From Yamagishiella unicocca (lineage: Eukaryota; Chlorophyta; Chlorophyceae; Chlamydomonadales; Volvocaceae), in the NCBI GenBank assembly GCA_003116995.1, contig BDSL01000002.1:2626001-2690000 (forward strand): a stretch of 64,000 nt of DNA. The letters are read 5' to 3'. Below, piece after piece: positions 1-11,200 of this stretch (position 1 is its first letter; each line of letters begins with the position of its first letter). The translations under genes and the position numbers were made by a program. Under the pieces are notes generated by a model, which was not told the DNA's origin, searched no databases, and saw only the letters and a program-made list of their open reading frames with translations.

Positions 1-2
1 TG

Positions 3-802
3 CCTGAAAGGGACCGGGAGCCGCAGGCGCCCGCAGCAGCGCCGCTGGTTGCGCCTTCACCACCGCAGCCGCAGGCTCCCCAGCAACCACAGCAACAGCA
101 GCAGCACTACTACCAGCCACAGCAGCAGCCACAGCATGCTCAGCACGACATGGACGCCGACCTGGCGTTGGCGCTGCGGCTGCAGGAGGAGGAGGAGGAG
201 GCAGCTCGGTTGGAGCAGCAGGAGCGGCGGCAGCTGCAGGAGCAGCAGCCACCACAGCAACAGCAGCGCCAACAGCAACAACAGCAACAACAGCAACAAC
301 AGCAGCAGACCCGGGTGAGGCTACCGGTGTTGAAGCACCGATAGGGAAGTCGGTACTACAGCACCCATCAGAGATTTAGCGGGATTGGAATGGCTAGTTC
401 AAGGCGTAAACAAGTTGATGCGCGTTGTGCTTGTGGCTTCGGAGCAGGGGCCTTGCTCCGCTTTCTTATTGCTTGGCCCCGCGGCTATGTCCTTGGTTAG
501 CCACGACACGCCCCGACTGTAACTTCTTACAGTCAGGAAAGGTCCGACCCCCCCAGTGCGTTCCTCCGTTTTACAATCGCCTGCCCCGTCGTGCTTGGAA
601 TGCCTTTTTGCGCTTGCAGGCGCCCGCGGGCGGCCAGTATCGGGGGGGCACGTTTACCCCCGCGTACCGGCAGCAGCAGCAGCAGCAGCAGCAGCAGCCC
701 CCGGCGCAGCCGCAGCGCTCCTCCCGGCATGGCGCCCCAGCGGCTCGCGGCGGGTCGCAGCAGGAGCCAGAGGACAAGGAGAGCAAATGCGTCGTCATGT
801 AG
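3..802 (+). CDS. Gln-rich protein with UIM-like motif and C-terminal CaaX box (3' end only)
   Basis: Two exons are visible, 3-314 and 620-802, joined in phase 0 by a GT-AG intron (donor CCGG|GTGAGG, acceptor CTTGCAG). The gene continues upstream of the window. The protein part is Pro/Gln-rich and then has an acidic helix, DMDADLALALRLQEEEEE, that resembles a ubiquitin-interacting motif. Two poly-Gln tracts encoded by CAG/CAA follow. The last residues are CVVM and stop, a good CaaX prenylation signal, preceded by charged residues (EDKESK). From family knowledge, CaaX proteins are farnesylated or geranylgeranylated and held on membranes. I infer a membrane-attached, possibly ubiquitin-binding protein. 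The catalytic or folded domain lies outside the window, so the family is not recognised. A chance CaaX-like ending is possible but the spliced frame supports it. Confidence 0.7.
665..697 (+). repeat. CAG trinucleotide repeat coding poly-Gln
   Basis: An almost pure run of about eleven CAG-frame units encodes Gln in the last exon of the CaaX gene. A second Gln-coding CAG/CAA tract lies at about 255-308 in the preceding exon. Both are expected to be length-polymorphic. Confidence 0.9.
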
Positions 803-2920
803 GCTAGTGCGCACTTGTGGTGGACAGGACGTGTGTGTGCTGCAGGAGAGAAGAGAGAACAAGGATGAGTTTGTTCGGGGGTTGTGTTTCCCCCCGGGTT
901 GCGAGGAAGGCCCGTTTTTTTCCCAGGGCGTGGTGGGTACCTTGGCAGGTTGGTGGGTGCCTTGGCAGGTTGGCATTAGCCGTGTAAGTAAAGTGCGCTA
1001 CTGGCGGGTTGAGGGGAACGTGGCTAGGTGGCTAGGTAGCAGGTTGAGGGCCCATCGCCTGCGCACTAAAGCACGGTATAGGAGCGGGTGCGGCTGGACT
1101 GGTCATGTTCCCGGGTATGTGAGAGTCATGAGAGCCACAACACCGCAGTGACGTTTTTGTTGAGCGGCAGGGCTGTGGCGACCGGCGGTGGCGCCTTCGC
1201 GCGGATGTACTGGAGCGGCCATCATTTACGGGGCCTTGAGCTGTAGCAAAGGAAAACATCTCAATATGGACGACGTGTCTGGCGCCCGGAACGCGAAAGC
1301 GACGCTTTGAGAGGCCGTGAGGGCCAAGGGGGATCGTGCAAAACGTGTAGGTTAGCAGCCGACGTGGCCGCCAGCGCACGGCGCGTAGAAAGCGGAACCG
1401 TGTAACAGTGTACCGAGGTGTAGAGGTGTTTCGACAGGGCGCTGCTGTCGTCAGCAAAGAGAGATAAAAATGGAGCATGTTTTTCAGTGCTTCCGCAGTG
1501 ACAGCTGAGTTGATGCGTCGGACGTTTACATGCACCCGGAAAACATGCACGGTCCATCTAGCCGTAATCATTAAACCCCAATAAAACGTAACCCCGTTAT
1601 GCATGCCTTACCAAGCACCGTGCCACTACCACCTGTATTCGAGACAGACACTCTCCGTAGGCCGGATACCGTAATAATCGACGACGTTACGTAATACCCA
1701 CCAACCGTATGACGCGGGCGGCAACATGCCAGAAAAGAATAACTTCAGTTGACTTCAGGGCAACTCCTTGCGTAACACACGTAGATGCACCTCGTTTGCC
1801 CGCATACGCGATTGCAATGCAAAGCCTTACGACCCAATGCTCCGCGGGCCTGACCATCCACCAGAACACAATGCTGTCAAACCATAATGTCAAGTGGTAA
1901 GGAATTACGATCAACACACCCATCCCCGAACAGGACGCCGACTAGGCATTAAATAGGCGGCCCCAAAATTGCTGCTGCACAGCCGGCCAAAGCAACACTG
2001 CTGCGACGTGTAGACGATAAGGCCGACGACGATTGGAATTGCTCCTTGTAAAATGCCTATTTTATGTGGGAAGCCATCAAGACCTTTGCAAAGAATATTA
2101 CCCACTGAGCAACACGGCCTAGATATAAAGCCATTGCATTGAGCAATTGCAGCATTCCGACACTGCGAACCTCAAACCAGTTGTTCGCCCCGCCGGAATG
2201 CAATTTATACTCGCTTAGAAGCGAAAAAAACCCATGCCGATCAAAGGTTGATCAACGTGCGGTGCGTCCTCCCCTTTATCGCCCCTCGCCATCCGGACGT
2301 TGGACAGCGCGGCAGGCTATTACGCGGCCCCCCTCTCTCGACGTCTGAACAGCCGTGTCTAGTAAAGCGTAACAGCGGCCACACGTGGACCATCAGCTTC
2401 CGTATCGGCACCGCGAGACAGACAGGCGTGTGCTGGTATAACTTAACTGAGGGATCTCACATACAAAAGCCATACACATCGGGGCAAACCTGAGCCGATA
2501 GAAGCCACGAACGGCACCCAGTCGTGTCCGTATGTGCGCAGGTATGGACGCGCTCAGGTGGGTCAAGGCGTGTGACGGAAGCCTTGCGCTTCCGTGTAGT
2601 GTGGAGTTGGGCCCAAGCCATCGCGCGCAACATTAATGCCTAACCACCACCTCCCGTACGACAGTAATCGCCGTACACAAGGGACATGCAAACTCACCGA
2701 GCCCCGAATCGCTACCCCGAAATTTATCGTGCGGTCCAAACCCACGCATCAGGAGCCGCCCCGCCGAGTGCTTTCCAAGCTCCAGGTTCAGGGGCTTCGC
2801 CAAGCTCCAGTACCTCTCACTCGGCATAGAGTGTAGCGGCTTCTTGCTGACGAGGAGCACGCCTTCTTCTGATGAGGCGCACACCCCAAGCAAATGCGCC
2901 GGTCGCCGCAGGCCTCCCGG
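803..2920. other. Convergent intergenic region with 3' UTRs
   Basis: This stretch separates the 3' ends of the CaaX gene (+) and the F-box/PP2 gene (-). A TGTAA signal at 983-987, about 180 nt after the CaaX gene stop, is the likely polyadenylation signal. A short direct repeat (CCTTGGCAGGTTGG twice) lies near 940-972. From about 1600 to 2900 the base composition drops to near 50% GC and all open frames lack the codon bias of the real exons. I see no gene here. Confidence 0.6.
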
Positions 2921-5205
2921 TCACAGCCTGGGCACCACGACTACGTCCGACCTTTCAGGAAACACAGGTGACCCGGTGTGCAGGAAGCCAGGGATGAGAC
3001 CACCCAGTAGCGTGTTGTGACGTGTGGGGACCTGTCCACACAGCGGTAACGGCAACAGTAACGGCAGACAGCATTCAATGCTCAATTGGAGGATCGAGTG
3101 AATGGCCATGAAAACCATGGCAGCCTCGTGCATATCCACCAACCTGGTTTCATTGTCATGGAACCCGCGCTTTCCAATCACGTACGCCCGCCAAGCCCCG
3201 CTCCAATCCATCCATCTCAAACCCATCCTCCCTCGCCTCCTCCACCCGCAACAGCCCCCGAACCTCCTCACCAATTCCACGTAGTCCACGAGCGCGCCCC
3301 GCCATTGCGTCTCCCCTGGCGGCAGCGCCTCCTCCTGCTGCTGCGCGTTGGCGGGTCGCAGCTGCACCATGACGCCATGCAGGTGCACATCCGCCTGCCG
3401 CCTGACCGTCAGGGTGCCAACATGGAGGCTGGACCAGGCGCCGTGGCCGAGGGGGCCCGCAGGGTCCAGCTGCCGCCAGGCACACGCGTGGCTGCCCCAC
3501 AGCGGTGACAGCCAGCGCGACACGTAGCGAGGGCCGCCGGTGACGGCCAGCGTGGCGTCGCGCTTCGCGGACACACTGGCCAACTGGCCCATGGCGCGCT
3601 GCAGCTGCACCTGTTGCTCCGCAGCCTCCTGCGCCGCCTCCGGGCCGTGGGGCTGCGGCTGGGGCTGCGGCAGCTCCGGGAGCTCGGGTTGCGGGGGGAT
3701 GGGCTCGATCTCAGGGTGGTGGGTTGGGATTTGCGGAGTGGGCTGCTGGGTGTGCAGCGCTTGGTCCTGGTCCAGCTGCTGGTGCTGGTACTGATGCTGA
3801 TACTGCTCGTCCTGCGGCTGATGGTGGGGGCTTGTCGCGCGCAGGGAGGCCACGTGGCGCGGCGCCTGTGCTTCCTCGCCGGCCAGCAGACCCTCGGCCG
3901 CGGCTGCTGCCACGCCTGCACCCGCCGCATCCGCATCTGCATCGTTCCCCTCCCGCTGCGCCACGCGCCGGCCACCTGGCACGGCATGCGGCACCACGCA
4001 ATCTGCAGCTGACGCGCATGCAGACAGAAAGCGCAGCCGCCTCTTCAAACGCAACTTTGCCGGAAACGGGCCTGCCTGCAGCTCTGCCACCCGTGGAGCC
4101 ACCGGCTCCATATCCGCCTCCAGCGGTGCCACCGCCGCCAGGTTTCCAGCAAGTCTCCCGAATCGGCGGGCGAAGGTACGACTGCCCGTCTGCAGCTGCG
4201 CTTCCGCCTTGGCCCCCGCGAGCTTTAGCATGGCGGCGGCTTTGCTCCTACCCTTAGCATTGGCGGCGGCGGCGGGACGACTGAAGACTGCGCGGAAGTT
4301 GCAGTAGCCGCGGACGTAGCCGGGCTGCAGCATGATACGCCACACCACCGTGTACTGGCCGGGAGCGATGTCTCGGAAGACGGTGGTGAAGTTGAGGTCC
4401 CGACGGCCATCGATGTGTAGGACCTGGGGACGAACGGTTGACGAGGAGGCACAGTGGCGATTGCCAATCCGAAGCGCTGCGCTCGCTACTTAAGACCGTC
4501 AAATTGTTAACCCACGATAAAAGCAGGGACAATGGAGGCCTGTAAATGCGTATTAGGCCCCGGCCCCGGCCTCCGCGACCGCAGATATTACCCTTGAACC
4601 TGCCGTGCTTCATATTACATATTTCACTAAACCCTGTGCTTGGATATTCAATTGCGTACCTTTAGAAACCGCGATCCGGGGTGCTCGAGGATCTCCGACG
4701 TGCGTGGAGCGTCGGAAAGAAACGCTGGTCGCTGCCGCGTGAGCTGCCCGAACTGAGCTTGGATGAGTGATGTGTTGCGGGAGCTTAAAAAGCTCAAGTC
4801 TGCAGCACCACAACCAAAAAAATGCTCGAAATGCGCCGTTTCTGGCCTGCTGATGTCCAGCATATTCCGGTTTGTAACATTGTGCAATTTGAATCGCAAG
4901 CTACACTCACCCTGTGGGAGCTCATCAAATAGAAAGGAACGTAGCAGTACATCCGCCCAGAGTCCAGGCGACGACGCAACATTTCGCAAAAGCTTGCAGG
5001 ACCGCGACAGCGCCAACACGTCTCGGGCCTCCAAAAAATGGCATACATGCTCAAGCACGTCTGTGGGCAGGTTGCCGAGGCTGCACTGTGGCTGGCCGTC
5101 GCGGCTGAGCAGCTCCCGGCCGTGACTGCGCCTTGCATTCGCAGTCGCCGCGGTCCCGCGACCCTCCTGGCTGTTAGGTCTCGACCGCGTGAGGTTTTTG
5201 AACAT
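2921..5205 (-). CDS. F-box protein with PP2-like (Nictaba-type lectin) domain
   Basis: Coding exons in order: 5205-4911, 4799-4660, 4423-3272 and 3031-2921, predicted 565 aa. ATG at 5205 is the first in frame; the longer frame upstream has only GTG. Residues about 43-91 are an F-box: LGNLPTDVLEHVCHFLEARD, then the hallmark pattern ending GLWADVLL. Exon 3 starts VLHIDGRRDLNFTTVF, continues to GQYTVVWRIML, and has a C-terminal block with WRQLDPAGP, WSSLHVGTLTV and QWRGALVDYVEL. These match the order of blocks in phloem-protein-2-like domains of plant F-box/PP2 proteins, interrupted by a roughly 200-residue Ala/Gln/Pro-rich insert. Family role: the F-box binds SKP1 in an SCF ubiquitin ligase, and the PP2/Nictaba fold binds glycans or other ligands to select substrates. 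Introns 1 and 3 are multiples of three and open, so retained forms could be translated. The last exon is the least certain. Confidence 0.82.
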
Positions 5206-8200
5206 GATGGAGGGTGAAGCGGAACCCTTCACAAGAGCACGTCCTGCGTTCTGTATGTAGACTACCGACGTCTCACAGGTTGTTGACTTTTATCCCCAAG
5301 CCGTAATAGGAAATATGCAACCTTGTCGCAGCGGCGTATGCATGGCCTGCTGCGCGTTTGTTGCGTCAGCGGTGACGCCGGTGTCAACGATTACTAGAAG
5401 CAGGACTGGGATCGTAACAACGTATTGAGGCTTCTATACTGATTACGAGTGTGTTCAGGCATGTAGTTTGAAGTATGGCACGACTTAACCGCTAAGCTGC
5501 CACATCACGTACGAATCACTACGCCGTTTACTAGTCTACCACGCACTCGGAGATCTGGCCTGGCACTTTTCTGGCGGTCGCTAACCTCCTACCTTCTATA
5601 AAACTGATGAGCATGGGAGCCATAAGGTGTGACCTCACAGAAGTTGGCCCATGGTCCCATAGATGGTCCTGTAGCTGCCATCTACCGTCTCTCCCCAGCA
5701 CTTCCTGGCAGAAACCATGCATACCGGTATACGAGTGGAAGTGGAGGTATCTGATCAGTTGTAAACCTGGCTGGAAAGTGCGAAGCACGGCTAAAAAACG
5801 GGCGAAAGCGGCTAGCGGTTTGGGGAGCAGCGTTTTTGCGCATTTTTGAATGTCAAGCCGTGTGTGATGTGCCCCTGAACCGTGTGCGTAAGTCCTGTGA
5901 GGGTGATGCATGTGGAGGTGGTCAAAACAAACCTGCCGTAGGCCTCATCACGCGTAATGGCTGACTTGCAAAGGTTTGCGGAAGGTTGTAAGGCACATCA
6001 CGCAATGAAAAGGATATGCAGGTGCGGTTGCATGTGGGCTAAAGGGGCCTACTGCAGTACTTCAAATCGATCCAAATTGCATCGTCGTTCGCTTTCTTTC
6101 GATGCTCCCCCCTCAGCATAGGTGAACATGAATTAGGACCCCCCCGCTAACCTGACGGCTCCAAGGCTTGCACCACACAGCCTCAGTTGCGTGTTTGTCC
6201 ATGGTTGCTTGCAGTTCAATCATATGAACTCGCCTGCCGCCGCCCCAGTTTTCCCCCACGGTTTCTTCTCTGCAGCTCAGTTCTGTAACGCACTGCTTCA
6301 CTGTTCTCGCCCAGCGCTATGTGGGTGGCGCATGACGGAGGTTGCCTGTTGCGACCTGTACGGGCAGAGATAATCTGCGGAAGCGATGACATAGACTGGG
6401 TCTCCTGTATGAAAGCCCATCGCCAGCCCCTTTCCCATCGCACACAGAAGATCGCTGTCAGCGAGCTCCTGCACTGCCTCCCTTTCCTAAATCGACCCTA
6501 CACACGGCCTCCGACGGCTATCCTACAACCAGTACACTGTTTGATTGGCCTAGTGGTACCGCGATAAGAAGGTTTTGGTGCGCGACCGGGATGTGGCTCA
6601 GCACTTCCTATCCAGGAGCAGCGCGCAAGTGGGACTGAGGTAGGTGCCAGGGAGGGCAAGCAGAGGCGCCACTCGGACGAAGCGCGGTTTGCCTGCATGG
6701 TAGGTTACAGAATTGGACGGTGTCCGTCAGCCCGGACACACCGTCGGCAGCGCGCGAACGCTTCCTCCTGGAAACATGTAAGGATACAGTCAAACCATAC
6801 ATCAATCGCACACAGGGTTGCGTCCAACGCGCGAGACGATCGTATCATACCCAGCACAGCCCCCAACCAAACGTCGAAGTGTAGCCGGGCGTGGCCGCGC
6901 AATGCGAGCGCAAGGCCGTACGTCCTACCTGTTTCCCCCTCCATCCATTGGGCAGTGTGCGACTTCCGCCGCAGCGCACCTCCTCCCGCACGACGCCTCC
7001 CCGCCATGACCAGCAACGCTCATTCGTCCTTGTCAACGGTTCCTGCTTGCACCTAAAGGAGTATTACATTGAGGCAGCAAAACGTGACAGCCGGTAATTG
7101 ACGCGTTGGCATTTAAGAAGGCCCTCTCGCTCCCTGTTACTAATGTTGCGACCTCATTGCCTGCGCACAAACGTTTAAGCGCCGTAGGGAAGCCGATGGC
7201 ACTGAAGGCCAAAAGCACACAGCCCGACTGGCATGGCCCAGAGACGCGCCCACGGCGCACTCCGCCTTCTGCACCCCGCTTTGTTGTGACGGACCAATGG
7301 ATGCCGCAACCGCGCCCTCAAAGTAGTCGCGGCAACAAACCGCCCAAACGCAAATCCACAGGAGCCAGGCGGGTGACGAACCGTGCCCAGCCCAAGCCAT
7401 TCCGCGCCAACCCTCTCACACGCAACGTGCCCCTCTCGTCGACTCGACCACATTAGCAATAGCGCAGCAGCAGCAAAAATCTTTAGGGCGCAGGCGGAAA
7501 CCCAGCCCGCCGCAAACCCCCGTGGTCATCCCCAAGGTCACCGCCAGAGCCAGCTCTCCTCCTCGCAGCCACTTGGAAGATATGCTTCATTCGGGCAGCT
7601 ATGGGGAAACCGAACAGCCGGACGACAACGAACCAGCAACGGCACAACAATAGCCGTACAACCCGTCATCATCACACCTACGTACGAACGCACCACAAAC
7701 AGATCCAGGAGAAGGTCTACGGTTTTGGACGAGAGTGTCTTCATCGATAGGACAGGGCACCTGCAGTCAAGGCTCGTGTGCGCCTGAACAGGCAAGTCCC
7801 AGGCATGTCCGACAGCTAGCTGACGCGCACGCACACGCAACGACGCGCTGCCTCCCATCGCATCATGCGCTACGGCACAGCAATGCAGGTTGCGTCGCTT
7901 CCACGGCAAGCAGCGCCCCACCACCAGCTTACTAGTGCGCGCCGTAGTGGCCGCGCTCGTGCCTTCCTGCCGCCCTTGCCATCGCCTGACCCGCTAAGTT
8001 GCCGGCGCGTGGCGAGCGTGTGGCGTACAGCTATAAACAAGTGCTTTTCTGCTTGCGATAAAAAGGACCTAAAGCAACATGCCCGCGAGCAGCCGAAGGC
8101 CAGGCCAGGCCTGGCTGGGCGCGACGGAGCGGGACGGCCCTCTAGAAGGGCATTACATAACTCACGCGCGGACAGAGGTTGGCAGCGTGAGCTGGTTTCG

Positions 8201-8212
8201 GAGCACAGCGGC
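5206..8212. other. About 3 kb without a recognised gene
   Basis: This holds the F-box gene promoter and 5' leader (next to 5205) and the 3' UTR of PI4KB (next to 8213). The remaining sequence is of moderate GC, all frames are short and without codon bias, and no translated frame resembles a known family. I see no tandem repeats or terminal inverted repeats by eye. Confidence 0.5.
8153..8157 (-). terminator. TGTAA polyadenylation-type signal of PI4KB
   Basis: TGTAA on the minus strand lies about 56 nt after the PI4KB stop codon. TGTAA is the usual poly(A) signal of volvocine algae. The 3' UTR would be unusually short, so a more distal site cannot be excluded. Confidence 0.45.
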
Positions 8213-11200
8213 CTACAAGATGCCGTTGAGGACGCGCTGGTAGTAGTCGTACTGCCGTGTGCGCCACGCGTCGAGGCTCTCCGCTATGAGCTGCAGCACG
8301 TGCGCCACGCACTGGACCTCGTTGAGGGGCAGCTGAGGAGCGAGGGAGCGAGTGGAGCGGGGAAGGGTATGCGGCGATTAGGCGGGACCTCGAGCCGTCA
8401 GCCGGAATGGACGTAGGCCGTTCTTTGACAGAAGGAACCTTAAATGTGCGCATAAGGACTGTACGCGCATGGACCTTACCACGGAACCGGCTAGGATCCA
8501 CGGTAGTGCGACGACAGCTCAGCTGGCCCCTCGTCCGGCGCGCTACGGGTTGAAGGAGCTGCAAGAGCCCCCCAGGCTTCCATCTAGGGTACCAACCGGG
8601 TCACTCACCTGCAGCCGCTTCTCCAGTGCCTTGACGGCCCTCTCACCCGCCTTGAAGCAGGGGAAGCCGCTCCTGGACATCATCCGCACCAGCAGCATCA
8701 CGCGGTCCCCGTGTTTGCGGAGCGCCAAGAAGCCCTGGATCATGAGGACCTGCGACCAGGAGCCGGGGGCGAGGATGGGGCATTGGTGGCGTTCATGTTG
8801 GGTTGATGGTGCTTTCGCTGGAGTTTTTCGAAAAATCAGCCATTCGATCATCCGCACATAATATGAAGTTGTTGATGTGCATAACATGGAATATAGTAAC
8901 AGCAGTTGTTTCCAGTCAAAGGTTTGGATGATGTTCCTGGTATTCGCTGTGGCTGTGGTGATCATGTTGGTGTTCTATTTGTAGGCCCTGTACGCCTGCC
9001 GCGCAGACCGCAGACCGCATCGCCCGCCCCGCCCTTCACGACCACCGGGTGTCCCATCCCCAAGCGCAGTATGTACCGGTACGACACACCTTGAAGTAGT
9101 CGAACATCTCCGAGGGGCGCCCGTCGCTATTGGAGTCCATCACCTCCAGCAGCTCCCTTGTCAGCTTGAAGGGCGCCGACTCAAAGTTCACGCCGCCCGG
9201 TGAATTTGATAGCAGGAAGCCAAAGTCGATGTGCACGATGCGGCCGTCGTCGTCGACAAGGATATTGCCTGGGGACATGACGCGTTTGGGATTCAGCAAC
9301 ACAGCAAGGAGGCCAAACACGGCTGCCTGCGTATACACGCCATACATTGGAGAAGGTACCATTAAGGAGTACCAGTGACATGATGTTGTAGTACAGCTTG
9401 ATGTTGCATGGTACAATCGGCGGCAGGAGGATAAAAACGCAGTTACTAACGACATCCATATCAAGAGGGTTCCGAGCCTCTTGCATTGAGAGCACCGCAC
9501 GACCGCTGCCCCGCCTATTCCGACGCCCCGGCCCCTCCAGTCCCGCACCGTTATGGCGGTCCTTGATCTGCAGGATGTAGCAGATGAGCGAGTAGGCTGC
9601 CAAGCTCTCGGTGAAGCGGCGCTGAGCAGCGGTGCAGCTGGGGGTGCCGGCACGACCGAACTTGGCGAAGAAATGGTCGGAGAGGGAGGTGCCGGGCGGC
9701 GAACGCGACTTGATGGTGTGGATAGACAGGGTATTGGGCACCATCTCGATGAGGGCGGTCCTGTTTGGGCAACGGGGATATCAGGGAGAGATGGGTTGGG
9801 ACGTGAACACGCTGGGCCAGGCCGCCGGTGTCTAAAAGGGCGCTGCATGAGGCGGCACAGGTGTCAGTCATCGATAGTGGCCAGCAACTACCGGCAGCTG
9901 TGGGGCGATGTGCACACCTCCCTATAAATGGGGCTGTCGCAGGTCCACAGTGCCCCGGTAACGTGTCTTCGGTAGTCAAATCCGCTCCCTCCCCCCTTGC
10001 CTGATCCCAGAGCCTCGCCTGAACCCAGCGCTGTCCCGCTCCCCCCCCATCCAGTGGCCCCACAGACCGCCCGCTTCCCCCCACCCTGACACGATACGCA
10101 CCTGTTGGACGTGACCAGCACCTCGTAGTGTCGTACCCACAGCGGGAGACCCGCCTCCCGGAAGAGCTCTCCGAACGTCCGGACCATCTGCAGTGCCAGC
10201 AGCTCCTGCGGAGTCGCCACGCAAGTGCAGAACAAGGTCACCAACACAGCCCCGCGATAACCCACCGGGCGGGCCCCGTCCACGGCACTTAAACCAGCCA
10301 GCCCCCACTTAACGCGCGAGTCGTGCCACCTACGCCATACCTCCCTCTCGCAACGAGCCATGCGACCGACCGTCGAACGCAGTTTGCACAACAATTCGGT
10401 GGATAGATGGGTAGGAAGACCGACGGCCCAGGGCAGTGCGTGCGTTCGCTAAGGCCGAGGCCTGCCGTTTCACCGCCGCCCTGCAATGCCTCGTCTCCAA
10501 TGCCGATGTGTCATCTCAGCTACCCGGCCCGCCCTGACGCACCTGTCGGCAGTCGTCTCCGCTCTTCACGATGACGCAACGCAGCGCCCAGCCCGCCCGG
10601 GAGCCGTGCGGCGACTCGCGCTGAATACGCTTCGCCTTGGCCGCCCACCGCTCGCCGTACACCGCCACCGCCTCCCGCCGCCGCCGCTCCTCCAGCGACT
10701 CCCGCTCCTGCCGCCCGTCGGTGACCTTGACGCCGCCGTACGGCAGCGTCGGCGGCGCCGTCCCGCCACCTGCGGCACCTTTTCCCTGCGCCTGCCCAGC
10801 GCCCTGCTGCCCGTCCTGGGGGCTGGAGCTGCTATTCCCGCCACCGCCTATGAGCCGCGCAAGCCGGCTGGGTCCGCTGCTGCTCGGTCCGGCTGCTGCC
10901 GCGGCCGCGCCTTGCAAATGAGCGCTGCCTGGAGCCCCACGTACAGGGCTGCTGGCTCGCGGGCTGGGTACGGTGGGAGTGCTGGTTGACGCAGCTTGCG
11001 CGCCCTCCGGCGACTGCTGTTGCTGCTGACCCGAGGCGCGAGAAAGCATGCGCGTGAGAGAGGACTGCAGGCTGGCAGCAAGGCCGGGCGAGGCTGCCGC
11101 CGGCACCCCGTCCGCCGCCGGCGGGGTCGTTGGCCGGCCCGTCCGTTGGTGCAACGTCGGCGTCGGCGGTGATGCCACATTGGCCGGGCGCGCCGCCGCC

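Noticed and set aside
7033..7935. Overlapping open frames of 75-134 codons between the F-box and PI4KB genes
   Set aside because: No frame has coding bias, homology or plausible splice structure.
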